Below, one piece after another: positions 54,051-62,802 of a stretch of DNA of 64,000 nucleotides. The notes beneath the pieces are model-generated. The model searched no databases, was not told the origin of the DNA, and saw only the letters and a program-made list of their open reading frames with translations. A program made the position numbers and the translations under genes. Every line of letters begins with the position of its first letter. Position 1 is the first letter of the stretch. Source of the stretch: an uncultured Rubrobacteraceae bacterium (GTDB lineage: Bacteria > Actinomycetota > Rubrobacteria > Rubrobacterales > Rubrobacteraceae); the NCBI GenBank assembly GCA_902806085.1, contig CADCVH010000102.1:101810-165809 (forward strand), read 5' to 3'.

Positions 54051-56450
54051 GTGGACACCCAGGGCGTACGACGGTCGAGATCCTTAAGAATCTACTTCCG
54101 CGGGGGAAGGAGCATCGGTTGGGGCGGAGCGTGGACCGCTCTTGCGACGGTCCTCTCGTCGGCCGCCCTGGCCGTCGCGCTGATACTTTCGGCCGCCCTA
54201 TCGCCCGACGAGGCGGATGCGAGCGTTCTGCCCCAGGGCTTCCAGGAGTCCACGGTCCTCGGCGGGCTGACCCAACCGACGTCGGTGGAGTTCGCCGACG
54301 ACGGACGCGTCTTCGTCGCCGAGAAGAGCGGCTTCATCAAGGTGTTCTCATCACTCGACGACGCGACACCGACGATCTTCGCCGACCTCAAGACCAAGGT
54401 CCACGACTGGGCGGACCGGGGGCTTCTGGGTCTGGCTTTGGACCCCAACTTCCCAACCCGGCCCTACGTGTACGCCCTCTACACGTACAACAAGGCGCCC
54501 GGTAATCCCACGGTGCCCCGGTGGCCCGACGCCTGCCCGACCCCCCCCGGCGGGTACCAGGACGGCTGCGTGGTGACGGGGCGGCTCTCCCGCCTGGAGG
54601 CCGCCGGTAGCACTATGACGGGTCCCGAGGATGTTCTGGTCGAGGGTTGGTGCCAGCAGTTCTCCACCCACTCCGTCGGCAGCCTCGCCTTCGGTCCCGG
54701 TGGCGCCCTGTACGTGAGCGGCGGGGAGGGCGCGGGCTTTCGCGAGGCCGACTACGGGCAGTTCGGCGGCAGCCCCGGTAGCCCCACGCCCAAGAACCCG
54801 TGCGGCGATCCGCCGACCGGCGTGGGCGGCGACCAGACTCCCCCCACGGCCGAGGGCGGGGCGCTCAGGAGCCAGGACCTGCGCACCGACGGGGACCCCG
54901 TCGGCCTCAGCGGGAGCATCCTGCGGCTCGATCCCGACACCGGGGCCGCCCCGCCGGACAACCCCCTGGCCGCCGACGCCGACCCCAACGCGAGACGCAT
55001 CGTGGCACACGGCCTGCGCAACCCCTTCCGGATCACGACCCGCCCGGGCACCGGCGAGGTGTGGGTCGGGGATGTCGGCTCCGGCAAGTTCGAGGAGGTA
55101 AACCGCGTCACCAACCCGACCGGGGCCGTCCGCAACTTCGGCTGGCCCTGCTACGAGGGAGCCGCACACAATCCTACCTACGACGGCAAGAACCTGAACA
55201 TCTGCGAGAAGCTCTACGCCGACGCGGGAGCCGTCGCCGCCCCCCACTACTCCTACAGCCACACCACGCAGGCAGCTTCCACCGACCAGGCGGGGCTGTG
55301 TGAGAGCACCGCCGGGACAAACAGGGTGGGATCTTCGATCTCCGGCATAGCCTTCTACAACGGCGGCTCCTACCCGGCCAGGTACGACGGCGCCCTGTTC
55401 TTCGCCGACTACGCTCGGGGGTGCATCTGGACGATGTTCGAGGGCGCCGACGGGCAACCAGATCCGGCGACGAGAACCGTGCTCGCAAACGGCGTGACCC
55501 CGGTCGAGCTGAAGATCGGGCCGGGCGGCGACCTGTTCTACGCCGACATCGCCAGCGGCACGGTTCGCCGCGTAACGTACTTTGGCGGGAACCAGCCGCC
55601 GACGGCGCGCGCGACGGCGGCACCGGATAGCGGCCCCACCCCGCTGACGGTCAACTTCGACGGCACGGGCTCCAGCGACCCGGAGAACGGTCTCCTTGCC
55701 TACGCCTGGGACCTGGATGGGGACGGGGCCTACGACGACTCCTCCGCGGCGAAGCCGACCTACACATACGACACCGCTGGCGATCGCGACGTCCGGCTCA
55801 GGGTGACCGACGTCCAGGGGGCCGCGGACGTCCTCGACCAGCCGTTGGTCATAAGCCCGGGTAATTCGCCGCCGACGGCCAAGATAGGGTCGCCGCTCTC
55901 CACGCTGACGTTCAAGGTGGGGCAGAGGATCTCTTTCTCGGGATCGGCCACCGACCCGGAGGAGGGTGCGTTGCCGGCCTCGGCGCTGTCATGGACGCTG
56001 ATCCTGCACCACTGTGCCTCCGCCGGGAACTGCCACGAGCACACGGACGAGACCTTCCCCGGGGTGGCTAGCGGCTCGTTCGTCGCGCCGGATCACGGGT
56101 ACCCCTTCTACCTCGAACTGAGGCTCACCGCTACAGACTCGGGTGGCCGCAGGAGCACGACGAGCGTCAACCTCAACCCCCAGACGGTCAAGCTGGCCTT
56201 CGCCTCGAAACCGACGCGGCTCCGGCTACTCGTTGGTGAGGACGGGGCCCTCACGACCTTCAGCCGCACCTTCGTCGTGGGCTCTCAAGTGACCGTAGAA
56301 GCCCCTTCGCCGCAGACGCTCAACGGCGCCTCTTACGCCTTCGGTTCGTGGTCGGACGGCGGGGCTCGACGCCACATTATCACCGCGCCCGGCGCCGCGA
56401 AGACCTACACTGCCACTTACAAGAAAACGGGTGCCGCGCGTCTGCGGTAG
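54051..56450 (+). CDS. Exported PQQ-dependent sugar dehydrogenase-like protein with PKD domain
   Basis: 799 residues, GTG start. A signal segment (LSSAALAVALILSAALS) is followed by a glucose/sorbosone dehydrogenase six-blade propeller: LTQPTSVEFADDGRVFVAEK, WADRGLLGLALDPNFPTRPY, AHGLRNPFRITTRPGTGEVW and VRNFGWPCYEG. A PKD domain lies near 515-605 (FDGTGSSDPENGLLAYAWDL), then another beta domain (residues ~610-790). Relatives oxidise sugars or bind glycans with PQQ and calcium. The frame stops at 56448-56450, and a module seen in other proteins of the window continues out of frame just after. Confidence 0.85.
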   Translation: MDTQGVRRSRSLRIYFRGGRSIGWGGAWTALATVLSSAALAVALILSAALSPDEADASVLPQGFQESTVLGGLTQPTSVEFADDGRVFVAEKSGFIKVFSSLDDATPTIFADLKTKVHDWADRGLLGLALDPNFPTRPYVYALYTYNKAPGNPTVPRWPDACPTPPGGYQDGCVVTGRLSRLEAAGSTMTGPEDVLVEGWCQQFSTHSVGSLAFGPGGALYVSGGEGAGFREADYGQFGGSPGSPTPKNPCGDPPTGVGGDQTPPTAEGGALRSQDLRTDGDPVGLSGSILRLDPDTGAAPPDNPLAADADPNARRIVAHGLRNPFRITTRPGTGEVWVGDVGSGKFEEVNRVTNPTGAVRNFGWPCYEGAAHNPTYDGKNLNICEKLYADAGAVAAPHYSYSHTTQAASTDQAGLCESTAGTNRVGSSISGIAFYNGGSYPARYDGALFFADYARGCIWTMFEGADGQPDPATRTVLANGVTPVELKIGPGGDLFYADIASGTVRRVTYFGGNQPPTARATAAPDSGPTPLTVNFDGTGSSDPENGLLAYAWDLDGDGAYDDSSAAKPTYTYDTAGDRDVRLRVTDVQGAADVLDQPLVISPGNSPPTAKIGSPLSTLTFKVGQRISFSGSATDPEEGALPASALSWTLILHHCASAGNCHEHTDETFPGVASGSFVAPDHGYPFYLELRLTATDSGGRRSTTSVNLNPQTVKLAFASKPTRLRLLVGEDGALTTFSRTFVVGSQVTVEAPSPQTLNGASYAFGSWSDGGARRHIITAPGAAKTYTATYKKTGAARLR

Positions 56451-56725
56451 GCGCCGCACCCGTGATGAGGGCACCGAGCCCGGCCTCAAGGGCGAAGATC
56501 AAGGAGCGCACCCAGACCGCGCGAGCGGCCGCCTGGGACGGACAGACGGGCTTGGCGAAGGGCAACATCAGGTTCTACGTGGACGGTAAGCACCGCACAG
56601 CCTTTTCCTACGACCGGACCACGAACCGCCTGACCTACGCGCAGCGGAGCGGACTCGCCACACGCTCGCACGCGGTGGAGGCCTTGGCGAGCGACGATGC
56701 GGGTAACGTCACCGCCCGTCGATAG
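56451..56725 (+). pseudogene. Out-of-frame C-terminal beta module
   Basis: Reads DGQTGLAKGNIRFYVDGKHR, then FSYDRTTNRLTYAQRSGLAT and HAVEALASDDAGNVTARR. This resembles the C-terminal module of the protein at 43254 (FVDGKQIG; DRLRYGSGKLSRGAHRVNV). It begins right after the stop of the PQQ-type gene, so the dehydrogenase probably once had this tail and lost it by frameshift. Confidence 0.6.
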
Positions 56726-56839
56726 AGTTTCAGGGTGCTTGGCTAATATCTTGTGGTGCAACGGCAACGTGCCTGCGGTGCAACGTTCGCGCCAACCTAC
56801 AGATCTGTTGGCTTCGGAGGACCGGCTGTAGGGGTAGGT

Positions 56840-57210
56840 GGCCTCAGGCCTCGTCTGCCGCGGAGGTCTTCGAAGGCTACATCGAGCACTTCCTGGCCCC
56901 GACGCTTTCGGAGGGGCAGGTGGTGATACCCGACAACCTCGGGGCCCCCAGGCCGAAGAGGGTAAGCGATCTCATCGAAGAGCGGGAAGCCGAGCTGGTG
57001 TTCCGGCCGACCTACTCGCCGGCCTCGAACCCCGCGGAAGAGAAGTTCCTCAAAATAAGAACGTTCTTGGGAAGCTCCGGTGCTCGCACCTACAAAGCCC
57101 TCCTCGGAGCGGCGAAGGAGACGCTCTCGGCGATAGCCTGCAATAGGACGGTACACCTCCGACGGGCATCATCGAACGGTGAGGCCGGGAGAGGTCTGTC
57201 GTCGAAATAA
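56840..57210 (+). pseudogene. IS630-family transposase, C-terminal remnant
   Basis: Frame reads EVFEGYIEHFLAPTLSEGQV, then IPDNLGAPRPKRVSDLIEER and FRPTYSPASNPAEEKFLKIR. The usual DNLGAH is DNLGAP, and the N-terminal two-thirds are missing. Typical last-Glu context SPxxNPxEE is retained. It is a dead fragment. Confidence 0.8.
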
Positions 57211-57269
57211 GCTTGTGTTGTATCGTCTTTCACTCCTGTTGAGGTGCCTCATAGGCTATAGTGGCGTGG

Positions 57270-57347
57270 CTGACGAAAAAGGCAAACCCGCCGCAAGGCG
57301 GGGACGCAAAACCACGGGCCCCTGAGAAGGGGCAGCCGGGTTACCGA
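57270..57347 (+). ncRNA. Cyclic-di-GMP-I riboswitch (GEMM)
   Basis: The conserved elements occur in order: GGCAAACC (57281), a stem CCGCC-GCAA-GGCGG with GNRA tetraloop, GGGACGCAAAACCAC (57301), a second hairpin GGGCCCCTGAGAAGGGGC, and AGCCGGGTTACCG (57334-57346). Spacing fits the class-I aptamer. It lies in the leader of the phytase/GH5 operon, so c-di-GMP should control their expression. Downstream pairing near 57395-57415 could form the expression platform, but I cannot say whether it is an on or off switch. Confidence 0.93.
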
Positions 57348-57518
57348 ACAGAGGGGGGATATCTTTGCTGCATCTATCGAAACATTCTTAGGCGTTTTCG
57401 CGCATTCGCGTGCATTTGTAGGCCGGTAAGGCGGAACATGCCTTCCTCGGCAAAAACAGACCCTCGGGCTGCCATAAACACCCCGGGGTCGACGTCCTTA
57501 GAAAACGGAGACTCATCC

Positions 57519-58595
57519 ATGAACAACCCTATTTCGACGCGTCGCATGCGCGAACGCGCTGTTGCCTTAGGCGCGACGGCGGTGCTCGTCCTGGCGGCGG
57601 CGCTCCTTCTCGGGGTCGCCCCCGCGCCGGGCGTCTACGCGACGCTCGAGACGGCCCCGGTCCCCCACGCGGGGGACGCCGCCGACGACCCGGCCATCTG
57701 GCGCGACGCGACCGACCCGGCCCGCTCGACGGTGATCGGCACGGACAAGCTCGGCGGCTTGGCCGTCTACGGCTCCCAGACAGGCGCGCAGATCCAATAC
57801 CTCCCCGGCGGCAGGTACAACAATGTGGACCTGCGTAACGGCTTTACTTTGGGCGGCAAGACAGTCTCCTTGGTGGTGGCCTCCAGGCAGGACACGAAGG
57901 CCCTGGGAATATGGCGGGTTGACCCCACCACCCGCAAGCTCGTGTCCGTAACGGCGGGGGTCAACACCACCTTGGACAATAACTACGGCCTGTGCCTCGG
58001 CCGCGCGGGCGGCGAAACCTACGCCTACGTCAACTCCGAAGCGGAACGCGGGCAGAACCCCGGCGAAGTCGAGCAGATACGCCTGCGGGACAACGGCTCG
58101 GGCAAGGTGTCGGGCGTAAAGGTACGCACGTTCGATGTGGGAACGCAGACCGAGGGGTGCGTCGTAGACGACACCTCGAACGCCCTTTACATAGGCGAGG
58201 AGCGCGTGGGTATCTGGCGTTACTCGTCCCTGCCCACGGGTGGCACCGCCCGCACCAAGGTGGACGGCGTCGGCGGCGCGGGCCACCTCGTGGCGGACGT
58301 GGAGGGCCTCACGATAGCGGGCGGGCACCTGCTGGCCTCCTCGCAGGGGGAAAGCAGGTTCGCCTCCTACGAGCTGCCCGGCGGGGCCTACGAGGGCAAG
58401 TTTAGTGTCCAGGCCAACCCCAGCGGCAAGCCCGACGCGGTGAGTGGCACCGACGGCGTAGCCGCCACAGCGCAGAGCCTCGGCCCGAAGTTTCCCAACG
58501 GCGTGTTCGTCGCGCAGGACACCAGCAACACCAACCCCGGCGCGAACCAGAACTTCAAGCTCGTCCCGTTCGGCAGCATCTTCCGGGCCAACTAA
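57519..58595 (+). CDS. Exported beta-propeller phytase-like protein
   Basis: 358 residues from ATG at 57519 (GGAGA seven bases upstream); earlier in-frame starts fall inside the riboswitch. A signal peptide (LVLAAALLLGVAPAPGVYA) is followed by the phytase propeller: PHAGDAADDPAIWRDATDPA, VIGTDKLGGLAVYGSQTG, RYNNVDLRNGF, NNYGLCLGRAGGETYAYVNS, QTEGCVVDDTSNALYIGEE and VADVEGLTI. These are the calcium and phosphate-binding motifs of the BPP family. It should release phosphate from phytate or other external phosphates. It is 16 bases from the GH5-like gene and under the GEMM riboswitch. Confidence 0.87.
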   Translation: MNNPISTRRMRERAVALGATAVLVLAAALLLGVAPAPGVYATLETAPVPHAGDAADDPAIWRDATDPARSTVIGTDKLGGLAVYGSQTGAQIQYLPGGRYNNVDLRNGFTLGGKTVSLVVASRQDTKALGIWRVDPTTRKLVSVTAGVNTTLDNNYGLCLGRAGGETYAYVNSEAERGQNPGEVEQIRLRDNGSGKVSGVKVRTFDVGTQTEGCVVDDTSNALYIGEERVGIWRYSSLPTGGTARTKVDGVGGAGHLVADVEGLTIAGGHLLASSQGESRFASYELPGGAYEGKFSVQANPSGKPDAVSGTDGVAATAQSLGPKFPNGVFVAQDTSNTNPGANQNFKLVPFGSIFRAN

Positions 58596-58611
58596 AGGAG
58601 GAATCAAGAGC

Positions 58612-60339
58612 GTGCGAGACAAGATGAGGAATGCAGCCAAGTCGACCGTGGTCATGGCGGTCTTGATCGCGACCCTGTCGGCGGGGACGGCGATCGCGGA
58701 CGACCTCGAGAAGCTGCAAGGCGAGAACATGACCGGCACCTCCAACACGGCGAAGGCGTCGAACGCCATACGCTTCGACGGTAACGGACGGGCATACAAG
58801 GTGAGGACGCAGCCGGGCGCGGGCGACGCGCTGTACCTCAACGTGAGGAACGCTGCGGTTTCCACTAGTCGGGTTTGCTTCCGGCCGAGGATAGACGGCG
58901 TTTTGAAGGGCACGAAGCAGTGCCTCGGGGCATCCCAGACCTCCTACGTCCTGAAGGGTCAATCTCTCAACGTCCCGGCGGGGTCCAGGGTCGGCATAGA
59001 CGCGAGCGAGGTGGACGGACCCGACGCGTTGTTCCTCGACTACGCGCTCGTGAGGAGCAACGCGTCCGCGTCCGAGCCGAAGGACACGGACCTCGACGGC
59101 GTTCCGGATAGCCGGGACGTGCAGGGGCATGGCGGGTATGACGACGCCCTCACGCACGAGTCCATGACCGAGCTGACGGAGTTCATCGCGTGGCTGCGGA
59201 AGACTCCGGGGGCGAAAGGTTACATCGGCGAGTTCGGGTGGCCGCAGAACCTGGAAAACTCCCGCGCGGACTTCGGCGACGAGGACAAGTTCAATGCCCT
59301 GGGAGAGACGTGGCTCAAGCGGGCCGACGCTGCGGGTCTGAGCGTCACCGTCCAGGAGGCGAGCGAGCGCTACGCCAACACCTCGACGGGCGGCTACTTC
59401 GCCTCCGTCTACCTGGCGTGCGGCAACACCGACTGCTCCGGGCTCCCCGCCGGCAGCAAGCCCCTGGCGCTCACCAAGGAGGGACACCAGGCGCGGGTCT
59501 TGGAACGGCACCGGACCACCGCCAATTATTTCCGGGGCATGAACTTCTCCGGCGGGCAGCGTTGGGATGAGGGCGTCCATAGCGCAGCGAGCCCCGGCGT
59601 GCGTGGCGACAACGGCGACTACCACTACCCGACCACCGAGGCCCCCGCGACCCACGACGGCATGAACTCCTTCGAGTACCTCAGGAGCCAGGGCATCACG
59701 CACGTCCGCCTGGGCTTCAGGTGGGAGCGTATGCAGCCGGTGCTCGGTGGTCCGATAGATCAGGAGGAGATGAACAAGTACCTTCAGGCTGTTCACAACG
59801 CCGAGGCCGCCGGGCTGAAAGTCATAGCCGACCTCCACAACTACGGTGGCTACTGGAAGACCAACGAAGGCGGCTGCGATGCCGGTGGCGCTTACGACCC
59901 GACGCCCGGAAACCCGGGGACCGGCAAGCTCTGCCTCGGATCTGACCAACTCGGGCAGGATAAGTTTGTGGACATATGGAAGAAGCTTGCCGCCGAGTTC
60001 AGGGACGAGCCCGCCATAGTGATGTACGACCTCATGAACGAGCCTTCCGGCAAGAAGGGGACCGTCGGGGGCGCATCCAAGTGGGAGACCATGACGAAAG
60101 CCGTGGTCGTCGGTATCCGCAACTCTGGCGACAATACCACGATCCTCGTGCCCTCCGTCGAGGCGGGAATAGAGGGCACGGATGAAGCGCATGCTCGTCC
60201 GTGGATAACGGATCAGCCGAACCTTGTGTGGGGGGCGCACCAGTACCTCGACCATTACGTCGGCGGCAGCACGGGTGGAGGCAAATACTCTCGCTCTTAC
60301 GCCCAGGAGAACGCGACCTCGGCCAGCAAGGGATTCTAG
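58612..60339 (+). CDS. Exported GH5-like hydrolase, circularly permuted, with N-terminal CBM-like domain
   Basis: 575 residues; GTG with AAGGAGG ten bases upstream. A signal peptide (residues 1-29) is followed by a CBM6/35-like beta domain (31-150), a calcium-type linker DTDLDGVPDSRD (158-169), then a GH5-like barrel in rotated order. First comes MTELTEFIAWLRKTPGAKGY then IGEFGWP with nucleophile-type Glu-207. Later come VRLGFRWERMQP (365-376), DLHNYGGYW (407-415), YDLMNEPS with acid/base-type Glu-477 (472-479) and HQYLD (543-547). It is a paralogue of the enzyme at 34138, with extra domains. It likely cuts or remodels glycan outside the cell, under c-di-GMP control. Confidence 0.83.
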   Translation: MRDKMRNAAKSTVVMAVLIATLSAGTAIADDLEKLQGENMTGTSNTAKASNAIRFDGNGRAYKVRTQPGAGDALYLNVRNAAVSTSRVCFRPRIDGVLKGTKQCLGASQTSYVLKGQSLNVPAGSRVGIDASEVDGPDALFLDYALVRSNASASEPKDTDLDGVPDSRDVQGHGGYDDALTHESMTELTEFIAWLRKTPGAKGYIGEFGWPQNLENSRADFGDEDKFNALGETWLKRADAAGLSVTVQEASERYANTSTGGYFASVYLACGNTDCSGLPAGSKPLALTKEGHQARVLERHRTTANYFRGMNFSGGQRWDEGVHSAASPGVRGDNGDYHYPTTEAPATHDGMNSFEYLRSQGITHVRLGFRWERMQPVLGGPIDQEEMNKYLQAVHNAEAAGLKVIADLHNYGGYWKTNEGGCDAGGAYDPTPGNPGTGKLCLGSDQLGQDKFVDIWKKLAAEFRDEPAIVMYDLMNEPSGKKGTVGGASKWETMTKAVVVGIRNSGDNTTILVPSVEAGIEGTDEAHARPWITDQPNLVWGAHQYLDHYVGGSTGGGKYSRSYAQENATSASKGF

Positions 60340-61198
60340 ACGGCAACCGCTAGGGGAGCGCCGGAGCACTCGCTGTCATCCTGATGCTCGCGCTCCTGTA
60401 GGCCGAGCCGTTTGAGGCGACGATCTATGGCGGGTTCAACGCGGCGGCGCCTCCCACGACGGCGCCGCCGTCCGCCTGCTCTGCCTCGCGCCGTACGAGT
60501 CCCCGTATCTGGCCTGGGCACGCGTTCTCTCATTGCCCCTCCACGGCGAGCGCACGATGAAGCCGCAAGCGCGTTACCCGTTGGGGTTGGCGCCTCTACA
60601 GCGTGGCAAGAGTAAAGCATCAAAGTGGGGTTGCGCGCGTCTCCCATGCGGCCCCTATTTTGATGGTATCCGGACACCTTCCGAAAAAGCCCCTAGGCTC
60701 GAAGTTCTGAAAACACGGCCACGCGCCGGTTCGATGGGACCGGGCCCGTGCGTAGGTGTGAGGTAGTGAGGTTGGGCCCGGCCCGAGAGAAGACGCGGGA
60801 CGGACCCGATGGAGAGCCTCATCCCGTCCTTCAGGAACATGCTACGGGACATGTCTTGGATGACGCATCGGCGTGATGGCACATTTTTTGCAAACGTAAG
60901 CGGCCACGGCGCCAGGACGCTAGGATAGGGGAACCGCGTAGAAGAGCCGGGTGCAGGCTGGTGCGATGGGTTGGGGAAGGGCTGCTCCTTGGAGGGGGAT
61001 AGTACTCCCCCCTTAACTCCCGAGAACCAATTTACCAGCGGCGTTCGAGGATCGGGCTAAGGGCCGGCAACGGTTCGGTGAAGGGCGGGTAGCGGCCGGA
61101 TCCGCAGAGACGCTTTTCCCGAGGACCCTGGGGCGATAGGACCGGGGCCACGCGAAGCTCCGAGAACGCCGTGCTTCTACGCTTGAGGTTAGCTGTCT
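60340..61198. other. Gene-poor region
   Basis: Apart from the hairpin at 60442, nothing is supported. The motif GGCACATTTTTTG occurs near 60880 and again near 61615 by the HU-like gene, which may be a shared minor repeat. Confidence 0.35.
60442..60470 (+). terminator. GC-rich hairpin after the GH5-like gene
   Basis: CGGCGGCGCC and GGCGCCGCCG form a perfect 10-bp stem around a nine-base loop, about 100 bases after the stop. No T-run is seen. Confidence 0.4.
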
Positions 61199-61495
61199 CT
61201 AAACGAGAGGCTTGGCCTCGTACACGCCCGAGTGTCCGTGGTCCGTCTCAGCTACGATGCCTTCCTTGCCACCCGCCCGCTCAAGCCGCATCCTCTTCAG
61301 CGCCGCGGCCAGCGGCTTCCCGCGGAGGCGCTGCTTCCCCTGCGTAAGCTCGCCGATGGCGAAATACGCCTCCTGCTCGCGGGCGCACGCTTCACAGAAG
61401 GGTATACCCCGGATCTCCACGACCGCTCGATGGGGGCAGGGGCTACCCGTCCTGCTCCGTACCTGGCACGCTCCCGGCTCCGTCGCCCCGCTCAC
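61199..61495 (-). CDS. Small Cys-rich (zinc-ribbon-like) protein
   Basis: 98 residues from GTG at 61495 with GGAAGGGGG upstream. Four Cys/His-type positions (CQVRSRTGSPCPHRA, then PFCEACAREQEAYFAIGELT) suggest a zinc site. The rest is basic and helical (LRGKPLAAALKRMRLERAGG). It could bind nucleic acid or protein. I recall similar small proteins in Rubrobacter but no function. Confidence 0.6.
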   Translation of the reverse strand: MSGATEPGACQVRSRTGSPCPHRAVVEIRGIPFCEACAREQEAYFAIGELTQGKQRLRGKPLAAALKRMRLERAGGKEGIVAETDHGHSGVYEAKPLV

Positions 61496-61580
61496 GAAAG
61501 CCCCCTTCCTACGGATTTATGACGCGTTATCGATACCGGTAGGGGATAGTGGGCCGCTCCCCAATCTGGTGAAGACCGTA

Positions 61581-61865
61581 CTAGAGGCCCCACCCCCGCC
61601 GCGTCGGCCGAACGGCACATTTTTTGAGGGTCACCGGGCGTCTCGCCGTGGTTGACGAAACGGCGGGGGTCCTGACCGCATGGTCGGGGCCCCGCCACGA
61701 ACGCCCCCGCACGGAGAACTTCCCGAAGCCCGCGATCCCGACCTCCTCGCCGCCCTTTGGCACCTCCGCGACCGCCCGCCCGAAGGCCCCGAGGTGCCCC
61801 CTGGCCTCCCCCTCTGTCACCCCGGCCTCCTCGGCGATCCTTTCGATGAGCCGCGTCTTGTTCAT
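61581..61865 (-). CDS. HU-family DNA-binding protein with divergent C-terminus
   Basis: 94 residues from ATG at 61865 (GGGAGGGG upstream). The N-terminal half is HU-like: MNKTRLIERIAEEAGVTEGE and EEVGIAGFGKFSVRGR, the GFGxF turn. The C-terminal half, which should be the DNA-binding arm ending in PxFxxGKxL, is instead a basic unrelated sequence (VSSTTARRPVTLKKCAVRPT). A frameshift after the GFGKF motif would explain this, because another frame reads DPRRFVNHGETPGDP. It may be a pseudogene. Confidence 0.6.
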   Translation of the reverse strand: MNKTRLIERIAEEAGVTEGEARGHLGAFGRAVAEVPKGGEEVGIAGFGKFSVRGRSWRGPDHAVRTPAVSSTTARRPVTLKKCAVRPTRRGWGL

Positions 61866-62133
61866 ATCCGCCCCTCCCTTCCGTCGTGCTTGCCCGTCCG
61901 GCGGGCAGCGTCTGGTGCGACCGCGCGTTTGTACGGGAGGGGGAGCCGCTTCCCAACCCGGCTTTTGCGGCGGGTTTCGCGAAACGGACCCCGTGGGGAT
62001 CTGCCGCGGGCCGGGCGCCACATGTTATGCACCTCGGGACCCGCTCGGACCGGTAGCACCGAAGATCGCGAGTCCCACGAGAACGACGATCCGGCGCGCG
62101 AGGGAAAACCGAATCGCACGAGAATGACCTACT

Positions 62134-62152
62134 AGAGCGCGTTATGAACTTG
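62134..62152. repeat. Orphan IS5-type end-like sequence
   Basis: TAGAGCGCGTTATGAACTT resembles the end of the element at 29132-31836 (TAAGAGCGC...TTTCAAAACT). No partner end was found nearby. Confidence 0.35.
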
Positions 62153-62291
62153 GGTAAAAACCGCCTTGGGATGTGGGTTGTCTGGTTGGCTCGGTCCCCG
62201 AGGTCCTCCGTTTGCCGCGCTCATAAGCCGTTTTTGGTCGAGTTCTTGATAGTCTCCGGGGGTCCCGGGTGCCGGCGCCGCCCAACCCCGC

Positions 62292-62444
62292 GCGGCGGGC
62301 CTTGCTCTCGGGCTTCGCCTCGTACGTCGCTGCGTCGGCCTTACGCAGCAGGTCGGCCGGCCGGACATTCGCGGGATCCACGGCGGGATCGGTCACGGTT
62401 ATGCCGATGCTGGCGGTGGCCGAGGTCTCGCGGCAGGCCAGGGC
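62292..62444 (-). pseudogene. GGDEF domain fragment (C-terminal end)
   Basis: Reads ASIGITVTDPAVDP then ADLLRKADAATYEAKPESKA, the end of a diguanylate cyclase domain (usual ASIGV...LLxxADxAMYxAK). The catalytic GGDEF part is missing. Confidence 0.75.
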
Positions 62445-62457
62445 GATGGTCAGCCGC

Positions 62458-62631
62458 GTCGTCTTAGCCTGCGGCGCCTTCCACACCATGACGTCCGACA
62501 GGCCATTCCGGAAAGCGATGAGCGCCCGGGAGGCGCTGGAGGCGCTGGCGAGGAACGCGGGCGCGCAGTTTCGCCCTCGCACCGTGCGTGCGCTGCTCGA
62601 TCTCGGCGACCCCGCCCACCCGATCGCGTAG
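62458..62631 (+). pseudogene. HD-GYP domain fragment (C-terminal end)
   Basis: Reads VVLACGAFHTMTSDRPFRKA, then MSAREALEALARNAGAQF and a stop. This is the end of an HD-GYP domain (usual AFDAMTSDRPYRKAMSxEEAL). The catalytic HD and GYP parts are missing. It abuts the GGDEF fragment on the opposite strand. Confidence 0.8.
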
Positions 62632-62802
62632 GTAAAGTGATAGTAAACGAGTGGTCGGCCATAAGATTCGTATCTCATAGCGTCTGGCTTCTGGGCCGCT
62701 AGAGAGAATTTTTGGCGCCCGTAACTGACGGTCGCGCCCGGATACTACTCGCCGTTTGAGCACGGCCGTACGCCACGACTAGACGGCGATAGCAACCGCG
62801 TG

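Noticed and set aside
57261..57518. N-terminal extension of the phytase-like protein
   Set aside because: It lies on the GEMM riboswitch, and a good ribosome site precedes the ATG at 57519.
58555..60369. 604-residue minus-strand frame opposite the second GH5-like gene
   Set aside because: Antisense shadow; no domain, and the plus frame has signal peptide, catalytic motifs and a strong ribosome site.
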